DNA of 64,000 bases, taken from positions 17,922 to 81,921 of the forward strand of contig WYBB01000243.1 of the NCBI GenBank assembly GCA_011526585.1. The letters are read 5' to 3'. The notes below the pieces were generated by a model. That model was not told where the DNA came from and did not search any database. It saw nothing but the letters and a program-made list of their open reading frames with translations. The translations under genes were made by a program, and so were the position numbers. Below are positions 27,043 to 35,138 of this stretch, one piece after another. Every line of letters starts with the position of its first letter. The first letter of the stretch is position 1. This DNA comes from Deltaproteobacteria bacterium (GTDB taxonomy: Bacteria; Myxococcota_A; UBA9042; PHBI01).

Positions 27043-27862
27043 AGACCCTGCGTCGCTCCCCACGCACCTTGCGGTGGAGCTGCATGATGAGCTCGTGGTT
27101 GGTGTTCATCGTCGCGATCGCCGGCTTGAAGCACTGCTCGTGCGCCAGCGAGCCGGGCACTGGCTCCTTGCCGGAGGTCGCGCAGACCTCGCCGCAGTCG
27201 AGGAAGGTGATGCACTTGGCGTAGGAGTGGAAGACGTCGGGCACGTCGGCGAGGTCGCCGGCACACGCCGGGTTGGGGCAGCCGCAGCCGACGAAGCGCG
27301 CGCAGTAGTGGTCGGTCTGGAGCTTGCGCCAGGCGCCCATGAAGGTGTCGCGCACCGGATCGACGCAGGCGTCGACCTTGGCCTGATCGCAGCCATCGCA
27401 GCCGAGGCCGTCGAGGCAGCCCCAGGCGCTCTCGGGCAGCACCGGCTCCCAGGTCGAGGCGTCCGCTTCGCAGTTGGGCTCCTGGCACTCACACCCGAGC
27501 ATGCGCTCGCACCATGCCCGGGCCCGCGCCGACACGGCCGGCAGGCCTCGTCGATCCGCGGCGTCGTCCGCGCGGCTCGGATCGGGCTCGTCGCCCGGCT
27601 CATCGTGGGTGGGCGCGGCGGCCTCGTCGCCGGGCGCGTCGTGGGAGGGCGGGCTCGGCTCGTCGCTCGGAGGCGTCGCGCCCTCCTCGGGCAGCGCGGT
27701 CGGCGGCGCTTCATCTCGTCCAGCAGGCGCTTCGCCTGCTCCAGTGGCCGGTGCTCCGCGCCCTTCGGTGGCGGCGACCGCCGGGGCCGCCGGCTCGCTC
27801 TTGCCGCAACCAAGCGCGACGATGAACGGGAAGGTCAGCGCGATCATCCCCTTCGCTTGCAT
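27008..27862 (-). CDS. Cys-rich lipoprotein
   Basis: The protein has 284 residues from the ATG at 27862, which has an AGGAG site. The signal ends in VALGC (lipobox-like), followed by a long Pro/Asp/Glu/Ala linker. The mature domain (about 115-284) contains some sixteen cysteines, many as CxC or CxxC pairs (MLGCECQEPNC, GCDGCDQAKVDAC, GCGCPNPAC). This suggests a compact, disulfide-bonded or metal-binding surface protein. The family is unknown to me. It follows regA after 86 bp and has its own promoter-like sequence. Confidence 0.75.
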   Translation of the reverse strand: MQAKGMIALTFPFIVALGCGKSEPAAPAVAATEGRGAPATGAGEAPAGRDEAPPTALPEEGATPPSDEPSPPSHDAPGDEAAAPTHDEPGDEPDPSRADDAADRRGLPAVSARARAWCERMLGCECQEPNCEADASTWEPVLPESAWGCLDGLGCDGCDQAKVDACVDPVRDTFMGAWRKLQTDHYCARFVGCGCPNPACAGDLADVPDVFHSYAKCITFLDCGEVCATSGKEPVPGSLAHEQCFKPAIATMNTNHELIMQLHRKVRGERRRVYDQNGNWLYDE

Positions 27863-27894
27863 GTCGAGGGCTCCTGTTCTGGCTGGACGGCCTT

Positions 27895-27923
27895 TGAATA
27901 GGGCGAGAGCCCGGCAGAGGCAA
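27895..27923 (-). promoter_or_regulatory. Possible sigma-70-type promoter of the Cys-rich lipoprotein gene
   Basis: On the minus strand, TTGCCT (27923 to 27918) is separated by 17 bases from TATTCA (27900 to 27895). A ribosome binding site CAGGAG and the ATG at 27862 follow. The spacing is ideal, but the hexamers match the consensus only in part (4/6 and 3/6). Confidence 0.35.
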
Positions 27924-27932
27924 CCCCGCATC

Positions 27933-27946
27933 CCTCGAGCTCGAGG
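27933..27946. repeat. 14-bp perfect palindrome after regA
   Basis: CCTCGAGCTCGAGG lies 3 bp beyond the regA stop, between regA and the lipoprotein gene. No T-run follows on the minus strand, so it is not a standard terminator. It could be an operator for the downstream gene or chance in G+C-rich DNA. Confidence 0.4.
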
Positions 27947-27948
27947 TT

Positions 27949-28494
27949 TCAGCGTCTGACCGGCATCTTGCCGAGCTTTCGCTGCAACGAGCGCCGATGC
28001 AGCCCGAGGAGCCGCGCCGCCTGTGAGACGTTGCCGCCGCAGTCGTGCATGACGCGCTGGATGTGCTCCCACTCGACGCGCGCGAGCGACGGCACCTCGG
28101 GCACGACCTCGCTCGATCCGGCCTCGGCCGGAGGCGGATCGAAAGCCGCAAGGATCTGATCGGTGTCGGCCGGCTTCTGCAGGTAGTTCACCGCGCCGAT
28201 CCGCATCGCCTCGATCGCGGTGGCGATGCTGCCGTACCCGGTGAGCACGACGATCTTCGTCGCCGGATCGATCGCCAGCAGCTCGCGCACCACCTCGAGC
28301 CCGCCGCGGCCCGGCATGCGCAGGTCGACCACCGCCAGCTCGGGGCTCTCCTCGCGCGCCAGCGCGAGCGCCGCCTCGCCATCGGCCGCCCCCCGCGCGT
28401 CGAGCCCGCGATCGGAGAGCGCGCGGATCAGCCGCTCGCGCAGCGGCGCCTCGTCGTCGACGATCAGGATCGAACGCGAGATCTCGTCGCTCAT
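27949..28494 (-). CDS. regA: RegA/PrrA/ActR-family response regulator
   Basis: This is a 181-residue protein. The receiver domain has the acidic pair VDD (12-14), phospho-acceptor D57 in VVDLRMPG, and the conserved Lys in YLQKP near 106. A short linker leads to a Fis-type helix-turn-helix with NVSQAARLLGLHRRSLQRKL, very like the RegA C-terminus. It lacks the AAA domain of NtrC-type regulators. The ATG overlaps the kinase stop as ATGA. In proteobacteria RegA controls respiration, carbon and nitrogen fixation and redox genes. Targets here are unknown. Confidence 0.9.
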   Translation of the reverse strand: MSDEISRSILIVDDEAPLRERLIRALSDRGLDARGAADGEAALALAREESPELAVVDLRMPGRGGLEVVRELLAIDPATKIVVLTGYGSIATAIEAMRIGAVNYLQKPADTDQILAAFDPPPAEAGSSEVVPEVPSLARVEWEHIQRVMHDCGGNVSQAARLLGLHRRSLQRKLGKMPVRR

Positions 28495-29894
28495 GCGGCC
28501 CTCCCTGCCTCGTGCGCGCGATCCGCTGCCCCCACCGTGTCGCGCGGGAGCACGAGCGCGACCTCGCTGCCGTCCGCGCTCGACACGACGTCGAGGCGGC
28601 CGCCGAGCGCGTGCGCCAGGGTCTGCGCCAGGTGCAGCCCGAGGCCGAGCCCCTCGCCCGGTCGCGTCGTCACGAACGCCTCGCCGAGCTCGCGCAGCAC
28701 CTCGGGCTGAAAGCCCGCGCCGCGATCGCGCACCCATAGGCGCACCTCGTCGCCTCCGCCCCGGCCGGTGACGAGGCGCGTGCCGATCGCGATCGGCGTC
28801 GCTCGCCGCGCCGGATCGACGCTCGCGCGCTGGGCGCGATCGGCGTTGTCGACGAGGTTGCACAGCGCCTGCACCAGCGCCACCCGCGGCACGACGAGCT
28901 CGACCGTCGGCCCCTCGGGCGCCGTCAGCGCCAGCCCCGGTCGGTTGGCGAAGCGCTCGCGCACCTCGCCCCACAGGGTCGCGCTCGCGATCGGCTCGAC
29001 CCGCTCGCCGTGCAGGAGGCCACCGCGGCGGCTGAGGTCGTTCAGCATGCCGCGGCAGCGATCGACCTCGGCCCGGATGAGGCGCGCGTCGTCCGCCAGC
29101 ACCTTCAGATCGCCCGCGGCGGCGCCTTCGCGTTCCAACGCGCGCTCCAGCTCGCGCGCGCTGACCGCGATGGTCGCGAGCGGGCTGCCGAGCTCGTGCG
29201 CCGCCGAGGCGGAGAAGGTCGCCAGCGCCGCCAGCCGCTCGCTGCGCTCTGCCCTGATCCCGAGGCGCGCGAGCTCCTCGTCCCGGCGCGCGAGCGCCCG
29301 CGCCAGCCCGGAGACGAAGGCCGCGACGAAGGCCGCCGCCAGCGCGAAGGCGACCCACATACCCTGCAGGTGCAGGCTGGAGGCGCCGTGGTGGTGCATC
29401 GCGTGCTCGTCGATCGGGATCGCCGGCAAGACGAAGAGGAGGCCGAACGCCACCGCTGTCGCCAGCGCCATCCACCACGCTCCGCGCGCCCCGAGCAGGA
29501 GCCCGGCCAAGACGACGTGCACGAGATAGAAGATCGAAAACGGGTTGGCCGGCCCGCCCGCCGCGAGCAGGAGCGCGGTCAGGAGCGCCACGTCGAGCCC
29601 GAGCACCGCCGCGATCAGCGCGCGCGCCTCGCCCTCGCCACGCGCGCGCCCGATCCACAGCGCGAGCCCGAGGTTGCTCGCCGCCCCGAGCCCGACCAGC
29701 CCGAGGAGCAACCCCAGCTCCAGCGGCAGCTCGCTCGCCAGCCGCACGATCACGATCGTCAGGAGCTGCCCGCCGAGCGACGCCCAGCGCAGCTGGGTGA
29801 GCCAACGCAACCCGGCGCGCTGCACCGCCGATGGGCGCGGCTCGGTCGTACGCTCGGGTCCTCGCGGCTCGTCCTTCGGGCTCACGTTCGCCAC
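28491..29894 (-). CDS. regB: RegB/PrrB-family redox-sensing histidine kinase
   Basis: This is a 467-residue protein. About six TM helices span residues 35-200. The quinone-site heptapeptide GGPANPF (113-119) matches the GGxxNPF signature of RegB. The H-box is AAHELGSPLAT with phospho-accepting H233. A cysteine in DRCR (C280) sits where RegB has its redox-active Cys. The ATPase domain follows, with the N-box ALCNLVDNADRA and the G-boxes DRGAGF and GEGLGLGLHLAQ. The start codon is GTG. It would autophosphorylate under reducing conditions and pass the phosphate to RegA, encoded with a 4-bp overlap. Confidence 0.92.
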   Translation of the reverse strand: MANVSPKDEPRGPERTTEPRPSAVQRAGLRWLTQLRWASLGGQLLTIVIVRLASELPLELGLLLGLVGLGAASNLGLALWIGRARGEGEARALIAAVLGLDVALLTALLLAAGGPANPFSIFYLVHVVLAGLLLGARGAWWMALATAVAFGLLFVLPAIPIDEHAMHHHGASSLHLQGMWVAFALAAAFVAAFVSGLARALARRDEELARLGIRAERSERLAALATFSASAAHELGSPLATIAVSARELERALEREGAAAGDLKVLADDARLIRAEVDRCRGMLNDLSRRGGLLHGERVEPIASATLWGEVRERFANRPGLALTAPEGPTVELVVPRVALVQALCNLVDNADRAQRASVDPARRATPIAIGTRLVTGRGGGDEVRLWVRDRGAGFQPEVLRELGEAFVTTRPGEGLGLGLHLAQTLAHALGGRLDVVSSADGSEVALVLPRDTVGAADRAHEAGRAA

Positions 29895-29993
29895 CGTAGC
29901 CTTACCGACGCGCGGCGGGAAGCCGCTTCACCTCGGTCTCCGCCGGGCGCGCTTGGATCGATGCACAAAACGCCGAGACGATGGAATAGAGCC

Positions 29994-30023
29994 TTGACGA
30001 GCAGTCTTACATGTCGCAAGTAT
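29994..30023 (+). promoter_or_regulatory. Possible promoter/operator of the padR-SEDS-like operon
   Basis: TTGACG (29994-29999) is followed after 18 bases by AAGTAT (30018-30023) and then by a CCAGGAGG ribosome binding site before the ATG at 30043. A 6-bp palindrome ACATGT (30009-30014) lies between the hexamers. PadR proteins often bind ATGT/ACAT repeats, so autoregulation is plausible. Confidence 0.4.
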
Positions 30024-30042
30024 CCTGCTGCCAGGAGGCGAC

Positions 30043-30360
30043 ATGAAGCAAGCGTTGAGCTCGAAAGAGCAGGTGATCCTCGAGCTGCTCGACACCGGAG
30101 AGCGCTACGGGCTCGAGCTGGTCGAGGCCTCGAACGGCGCGCTCAAGCGCGGCACGGTGTACGTGACGCTGGCGCGCATGGAGGCGCAGGGCCTCGTGAC
30201 CTCGCGCCACGAGGACGGGCCGCCGCCGCAGGGCGGGCTGCCGCGGCGTCTCTACCGGGCGACCGCGCTCGCGGCCGAGCTGATGGCGCTGCAGCGCGCG
30301 ATGCACGAGACGCTGCGCGCGTCCGGGCTGAAGCTCGCGCTGGTCGGAGGTGGGTCGTGA
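30043..30360 (+). CDS. PadR-family transcriptional regulator
   Basis: This 105-residue winged-helix protein has the PadR core: SSKEQVILELLDTGERYGLELVE, then KRGTVYVTLARMEAQGLVTSRHED with the recognition helix, then RRLYRATALAAELM leading to the C-terminal helix. It is a short PadR (subfamily 2-like) and overlaps the next gene as GTGA. The translational coupling and the local palindrome suggest that it represses its own operon. The inducer is not evident. Confidence 0.9.
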   Translation: MKQALSSKEQVILELLDTGERYGLELVEASNGALKRGTVYVTLARMEAQGLVTSRHEDGPPPQGGLPRRLYRATALAAELMALQRAMHETLRASGLKLALVGGGS

Positions 30361-31415
30361 AGGGCGGCTTCATCATGCGTTGGGGCAGGGGCATGCTCGA
30401 GCCCGAGACCTACGAGCGCACGCTGCTCGCGGCCGAGGCCGATCTGCGCCACGAGCTCGCGAACGCGCCGAGCGACGTCGAGCGCGCGCGCATCACCAGG
30501 GGCGCGCGCATGACGTTGGTGCGCGTGCTCATCGGCGCGCTTGCCCACGACCGGCGCGTCGCGCGCCGCGGGCTCGCGTGGTGGCTCCTCATGGCCCCGC
30601 TCCTGGCGGTGCTGGTCGGCATGCTCGCCCTGCCGGCGGGCCACGGCATGCCGGTCATCGCGCAGCTCGTCTTCGTGGCGCTCGGCCTCCTCCTCGGCGC
30701 GACCATGGCGCGAACGCCGCGCCGCGTGCTCGCGCACGAGGCGCCGGCGGGAGGCTGGATCGCGCTCGGTGTGCTCGCGCTCGTGCCGCTCGTCGGCACG
30801 TCGGTCGACGGCGCCACGCGTTGGCTCGCGATCGGCCCGCTACAGATCCACGTCGCCACCCTCGTCCTGCCGTTCGTGGCGCTCGCGCTCGTCGAGCTCT
30901 CGGCGCGTGGGCGCGCGCTGCACACGGCGGCGATGATCGTCGTCGCGCACGCGGCGCTGGCGCTGACCTCCGACGCCGGCGCCACGCTCACCTGGTCGCT
31001 GGTGCTCGCGGTCGCGACGTCGCTCCGCTGGCGCTGGGCGCTCGCGGCCGCCGCGCTCGGGATCGGCGCCTTCGCGCTCGCGCTCGCCCGCGATCCGGGG
31101 CTTGCGCCATCGCCGCTCGCCGAAGGCGCGCTCGGCACGCTCGCCGGTGAGAGCGCCATCGCGCTGGCGCTCGGGATCGCAGGCCTCGCGCTGGCGATCG
31201 GCGCCCCGCTCACGCGGCTCGGCGCCGCCGATCGACGCGCCAGGGCGCTCGCGCTCACCGCCGCGCTGGTCGTCGCCGCGCCGCTCGCGGCCAACGCGTG
31301 GCTCGCGACGCCGGTGCCGCTGGTCGGCTACGGGGGCAGCGCGGTCATCGCGACCTACCTCGCGCTCGGTGCGCTCCTGTCTTACGCGCGCCGCGCACCG
31401 CCGCGCCCCGCCTGA
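30357..31415 (+). CDS. SEDS-like (FtsW/RodA-related) membrane protein coupled to PadR
   Basis: The protein has 352 residues from a GTG overlapping the padR stop. A cytoplasmic N-terminal part (1-75, basic and helical) precedes about nine or ten TM helices. Two segments resemble FtsW/RodA: VGTSVDGATRWLAIGPLQI (146-164), like the VNGA-RRW loop, and PLVGYGGSAVIATYLALG (321-338), like the PFVSYGGSS-ATLLALG helix near the SEDS C-terminus. Other SEDS regions are poorly preserved and I could not place the catalytic Asp. It may be a degenerate or repurposed SEDS protein. Polymerase activity is doubtful. Confidence 0.65.
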   Translation: MKGGFIMRWGRGMLEPETYERTLLAAEADLRHELANAPSDVERARITRGARMTLVRVLIGALAHDRRVARRGLAWWLLMAPLLAVLVGMLALPAGHGMPVIAQLVFVALGLLLGATMARTPRRVLAHEAPAGGWIALGVLALVPLVGTSVDGATRWLAIGPLQIHVATLVLPFVALALVELSARGRALHTAAMIVVAHAALALTSDAGATLTWSLVLAVATSLRWRWALAAAALGIGAFALALARDPGLAPSPLAEGALGTLAGESAIALALGIAGLALAIGAPLTRLGAADRRARALALTAALVVAAPLAANAWLATPVPLVGYGGSAVIATYLALGALLSYARRAPPRPA

Positions 31416-31452
31416 CGAGAGGTCCCATGGCGTGGCCGTCGCGCGGCCACGC

Positions 31453-31905
31453 TCACCCGCTCGCCCGGTCGGCATACAGCACGCCGTGCCGCAGCTCGAT
31501 CGGCGCCGGCCGGTGCGGCAGGAGCCACCGATACGCGGCGTCCCACACCACGTCGGCCGCCGCCCCGGCGAACACTCGGCGCACGGCCTGCGCCACGTCG
31601 TTCGCCGCGAACAGCCCGGCATCCTCCGTGCCCAGCGCGCGCACCACCTCGCTCGCGGCGACGCGGTAGGTCGACCACGTGAACGTCGACCCGCTCGGCG
31701 GTGGCGCGGCGTCGGGGCTCGGCGCGAGCCCTCGCGCCGCGAAGAAGCGCGCGAGCCCTCGCGCGCGCTCGTCGACCATCGCCACGAAGCGCGCGCGCTC
31801 GGGTGCGTCATGAGGATCGCCCAGCTCGCACATGACCAGGATCGGCAAAGGCTGATCCCACGGCGCCCCGCAGACGTTCGTGGCCGCGGCCTCCACGTCG
31901 ATCAC
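31453..31905 (-). CDS. Small protein of unknown function (pair, second gene)
   Basis: The protein has 150 residues from a GTG that overlaps the stop of the upstream gene as GTGA. It is cytoplasmic in appearance, with no signal or TM segment. Recognisable features are a hydrophobic LPILVMCELGDP strand and a helical centre. The coupled neighbour suggests that both proteins act together. I do not recognise either family. Confidence 0.6.
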   Translation of the reverse strand: MIDVEAAATNVCGAPWDQPLPILVMCELGDPHDAPERARFVAMVDERARGLARFFAARGLAPSPDAAPPPSGSTFTWSTYRVAASEVVRALGTEDAGLFAANDVAQAVRRVFAGAAADVVWDAAYRWLLPHRPAPIELRHGVLYADRASG

Positions 31906-32351
31906 CTGAAGCGCATGTGCACGCGCTCCTCGGGCGGTCCGCCCGCGCCCCAGTACGTCGTCGGATCAGGCGCGAACCCGGACATCTCGACGCGCCCGGC
32001 GGCGTCCGACTCCATCAAGAAGCCACCCGAGCCATCGTAGAGATCGATCTGGAACGCGCGGCGACCCAGGGCCCGGGCCAGCCGTGCCAGCAGCGGTGGC
32101 TCGTGCACCTGCAGGAGCTCGAGCGGCATCGTCACGACGCAGGTCCACCCGGGCGCGCCGGCGAGCGCCAGGATCCCCCAGCGCCCGACCTCGTCCCCGC
32201 GCCCGTACTGCATCGGGTCATACGCCTCGGGCACCCGCTCCAACGGCGTGACGAGCACGCGCCCGCGCTCGACCACCAGCGCCCCGAGCACCTCGGTGAC
32301 CCGCTCGACGTCGTCGCTCTCGACGAACGCCAGGTTCATCCACTCACCCAT
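31902..32351 (-). CDS. Small protein of unknown function (pair, first gene)
   Basis: This is a 149-residue, probably cytoplasmic protein. It has an alternating beta/alpha pattern with strands MNLAFVES, GRVLVTPL and WTCVVTMPLELLQV, then FQIDLYDGSGGFLMES. The fold may resemble small immunity or adaptor proteins, but no family is recognised. It overlaps the next gene by 4 bp and is transcribed away from the M16-like gene, across a 188-bp divergent spacer (32352-32539) in which I see no clear promoter. Confidence 0.6.
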   Translation of the reverse strand: MGEWMNLAFVESDDVERVTEVLGALVVERGRVLVTPLERVPEAYDPMQYGRGDEVGRWGILALAGAPGWTCVVTMPLELLQVHEPPLLARLARALGRRAFQIDLYDGSGGFLMESDAAGRVEMSGFAPDPTTYWGAGGPPEERVHMRFR

Positions 32352-32539
32352 CGCCTCGCCTCCATGCGATTGGAACCCGATCGTCGGCCCCGGTCAACGA
32401 ACACGCCCGCTCTGTTCCGGCCTGCGCTCCGGCGCGCTCCCCGACGGTGAGGGAGCGAGGCGGACCATCGTCGGCGCATCTCACCGCACGCCGAGGCAGA
32501 TGTGACACGATTCGCCTGGCGCTGTATTGAGCTCCACCG

Positions 32540-33847
32540 ATGGAACCGATCGCAGAACGTCGCTTCATGCTTGCCAATGGCATGGCGATCCACCTGATCG
32601 AACGTCGGGGGTGGACGACCTTTGCCGTGACGCTCGATCTCGGGATCGGTTGGGGTGACGACGACGCTGCCGCGCCGGGCCTGGCCATGCTGCTGCCACG
32701 GCTCTATGCCGAGCCCGAGCTCGCGCCGTCGAGCGCGCCGGGGCTCGGTTGGCGGTGGTGGTGCGCGATCGCGGACACCTTCGTGTCGGTGGCCGGACAT
32801 CCGAGCCACCTCGGCGAGACCCTGGCCTCGCTCGCTCGGATCATGGATCCGCGACCGCTCACCAGGCAGGCGTTCGAGGAGGGGCTGCGCGCGCTGAAGC
32901 GGGAAGGGCAGGCGGAGCGCGCCGCGCCGCGCACCCGGGTCCTCGAAGCGGCCCGAGCGCGCATGGTCGGCGACGAGGTCCTCGCGCGCGATTCGTTGGC
33001 CGATCTCAGGCCGCTGGGCCGCCTCACCTTCGACGAGATCGCGAGCCGGCATGCGCGCGGATGGTCATCTCGCAACGCGCGCCTGACGCTCGCGTCTCCC
33101 ACCCCGATCGACGAGCTCGCCGCCCGCGTCGAGCAGACCCTGGGCCGGGTGGTCTCCCGCGCCGAGCCGCTGGCCGAGCGCCCGCGCCGCGAGCCGGCCG
33201 CGCGATCCGAGCTGGTCGTTCGCTTCGTCGCCGACGCGCAGCCGCCGTGGGTGATCGTCGCGCAGCCCCTCGCCTCGGCCGAGCCGACCGCACAGGTGAT
33301 GCTGCTACGGCAGCTCGCGCTGCGCGCGATCTCCGAGGGGCTCGAGGCCGTGCCCGCGCACGAGACATGGTCCGCCGGCGCGCCGCAGTGCGCGACCCAC
33401 CACTTTGGACCACGAGGGATCTTCGAGCTCTCGGTGACGCTGCCGCCCAGGCGCGTGATAGCGGGGCTCGAGCTCGTGCTCGCGCGGATCGAGCAGGCGC
33501 AGCGCTCGCCCCCCGAGCAGGCGGACGTGATGGCGGCGCGGCGCGAGGTCACCGAGTACCTCGAGATGGTCGAGGGCGATCCGAGCGAGGTCTGCAGGTT
33601 GCTGGCAGGGCAGGGCATGCGGCAGGCCAGCCCCTGGCGTGGCAGCCTCGCCGAGCTGCGCGAAGCGGTCGCCCGGGTCGAGCCCGCCGAGCTCGGCGCC
33701 TTGGCGCGCCGGGTCTTCGCTCCGACATCCCGCTCCGTGCTCGTCGTCGGTCCGCTGCCGCTCTTGACCAGCTGGCGCGCCAGACGTCTCGTGCGCCGCT
33801 TCGACCGAGACCCCGAGCACCCGCGCGGCGCAGGTCATCACGCCTGA
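32540..33847 (+). CDS. M16 (insulinase)-like protein lacking the zinc motif
   Basis: This is a 435-residue protein. The layout follows the two-repeat M16B fold: an N-terminal LANGMAIHLIERRGW start, a middle REGQ/RARMVGDEVLARDSL region, and a second half with the LPPRRVIAGLELVLARIEQ pattern. Where active members have HxxEH after a GSxxE-like segment, this one reads WGDDDAAAPGLAMLLPRLY, so the zinc ligands are absent. Non-catalytic M16 subunits usually pair with an active partner, but none is visible nearby. There is no signal peptide. Confidence 0.7.
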   Translation: MEPIAERRFMLANGMAIHLIERRGWTTFAVTLDLGIGWGDDDAAAPGLAMLLPRLYAEPELAPSSAPGLGWRWWCAIADTFVSVAGHPSHLGETLASLARIMDPRPLTRQAFEEGLRALKREGQAERAAPRTRVLEAARARMVGDEVLARDSLADLRPLGRLTFDEIASRHARGWSSRNARLTLASPTPIDELAARVEQTLGRVVSRAEPLAERPRREPAARSELVVRFVADAQPPWVIVAQPLASAEPTAQVMLLRQLALRAISEGLEAVPAHETWSAGAPQCATHHFGPRGIFELSVTLPPRRVIAGLELVLARIEQAQRSPPEQADVMAARREVTEYLEMVEGDPSEVCRLLAGQGMRQASPWRGSLAELREAVARVEPAELGALARRVFAPTSRSVLVVGPLPLLTSWRARRLVRRFDRDPEHPRGAGHHA

Positions 33848-33937
33848 CGTTCGCGTGCACCGCCTCGCTGCGCGCCACACCGCCGCCTGCCGCTGCGTGC
33901 AATTGCGCCGCCTGCACATGCAAGGTACACAACGGCC

Positions 33938-34969
33938 ATGCCGACGCTGCGCTCGCTCCTGCCCACGACTTCGTTGTCTTTGCTCATGGCGCTGTTCGCT
34001 GCGTGCGGATCGTCGGGGGGCGCTTCGGCCGTCGTGGAGAAGGTGCACGGCGAGCCCGAGTACGCGCAGGCCGCGTTTTCGGCGGCGCAGATCCACGCGG
34101 CGACGAAGCCGGGGCGGACGTACGTGTGGCGCGTGGTGTCGCCCGGCGCGCCCGAGACGCTCTCGGTGATGACGTTCGGGGCGGTCGACGACGAAGGTGC
34201 GGATCTCACGAGGGAGACACGCGCGCCCGGCGGCGAGGTGGTCGACGGGCCGACGTCGGCGCGCGCGACGTGGGGGGAGCTGGAGGGGCACGGGCGCTTC
34301 CCGTTGGACGCGCTGACCGTCACGGCGACGACGGTGTCGGTCCCGGCGGGCACGTGGCCGGCGCGGCTCTACGAGGTGCGGAGAGCGGACGACGACATCC
34401 TGCGCCTCTGGTTCGCCGACGAGCTGCCGGGGGCGCCGGTCCGGATCGAGACGATGGAGGACGGGCTGGTCGTGGAGACGCGCGAGCTGATCGAGCACAG
34501 GAACGGGCTCGTGCTGGGGAGGGTGACGGACGCGGCGTACGAGCTGGCGAAGGCCGAGGGTCGGATCGACGACAACGGCGTCGTGTTCACGCCGGCCGAG
34601 ATCGCCGACGGCACCTACCGAGCGGTCTTCGGGCACGGGTTCGACGAGCGCGCCTCCGACCTGTTGATGGGCACGACGCTCACGGTCGATCGCGCGCGCG
34701 GCACGGCGACGATCACCACGCCCGGGCAGGGCACGACGGTCCTGAAACTGACGCCGAGACCTCGGAGCGAGTGGATCCCGAACTGCATGTCCTCGACCGG
34801 CTACATCCTCAACGAGGCGGCGAACCTCGAGCCCGCGACGGTCACCGTCGTCGGCGCGACGTTCGAGTCGGCCTCGCTCCAGGGCGTGTGCAAGGCCGAG
34901 CGGGTCGTGCTGATCGGCAAGGCGGGCGGGCCGGATCTGACGTTCGACCTGCCGCGCACCAGCCCCTGA
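33938..34969 (+). CDS. Lipoprotein of unknown function
   Basis: This is a 343-residue protein. The signal ends in the lipobox FAAC (Cys 23), followed by a Gly/Ser linker. The mature part is beta-rich, with strands such as GRTYVWRVV, GTWPARLYEVR and DDILRLWFADE. These are reminiscent of lipoproteins that bind or carry a ligand, and two cysteines near the C-terminus could form a disulfide. No family is recognised. It stands alone on the plus strand. Confidence 0.7.
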   Translation: MPTLRSLLPTTSLSLLMALFAACGSSGGASAVVEKVHGEPEYAQAAFSAAQIHAATKPGRTYVWRVVSPGAPETLSVMTFGAVDDEGADLTRETRAPGGEVVDGPTSARATWGELEGHGRFPLDALTVTATTVSVPAGTWPARLYEVRRADDDILRLWFADELPGAPVRIETMEDGLVVETRELIEHRNGLVLGRVTDAAYELAKAEGRIDDNGVVFTPAEIADGTYRAVFGHGFDERASDLLMGTTLTVDRARGTATITTPGQGTTVLKLTPRPRSEWIPNCMSSTGYILNEAANLEPATVTVVGATFESASLQGVCKAERVVLIGKAGGPDLTFDLPRTSP

Positions 34970-35138
34970 TGGAGCGCGCGCCGCGTGGTGCTGACCGGCG
35001 GGCTCGGGATCGACAGCGGCGACTTCGAGGCGGACGCGGGCTACGCGTGGCGTGGGATCGTCGCGGCCGAGCTCGGTCTCCTCTTCGATTCCGATAGCTG
35101 GAGCGACCTGCACCGAGCCCATTGCACACACCCACCGC
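34970..35138 (+). other. Coding-like fragment between convergent genes
   Basis: From a GTG at 34985 the plus strand reads about 39 residues that look like an outer-membrane beta-strand pattern (TGGLGIDSGDFEADAGYAW, then AAELGLLFDSDSW) before codon bias fades into the overlapping 3' end of the thioredoxin gene. It may be the decayed end of a barrel gene. There is no upstream start signal, and I do not call it a gene. Confidence 0.25.
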
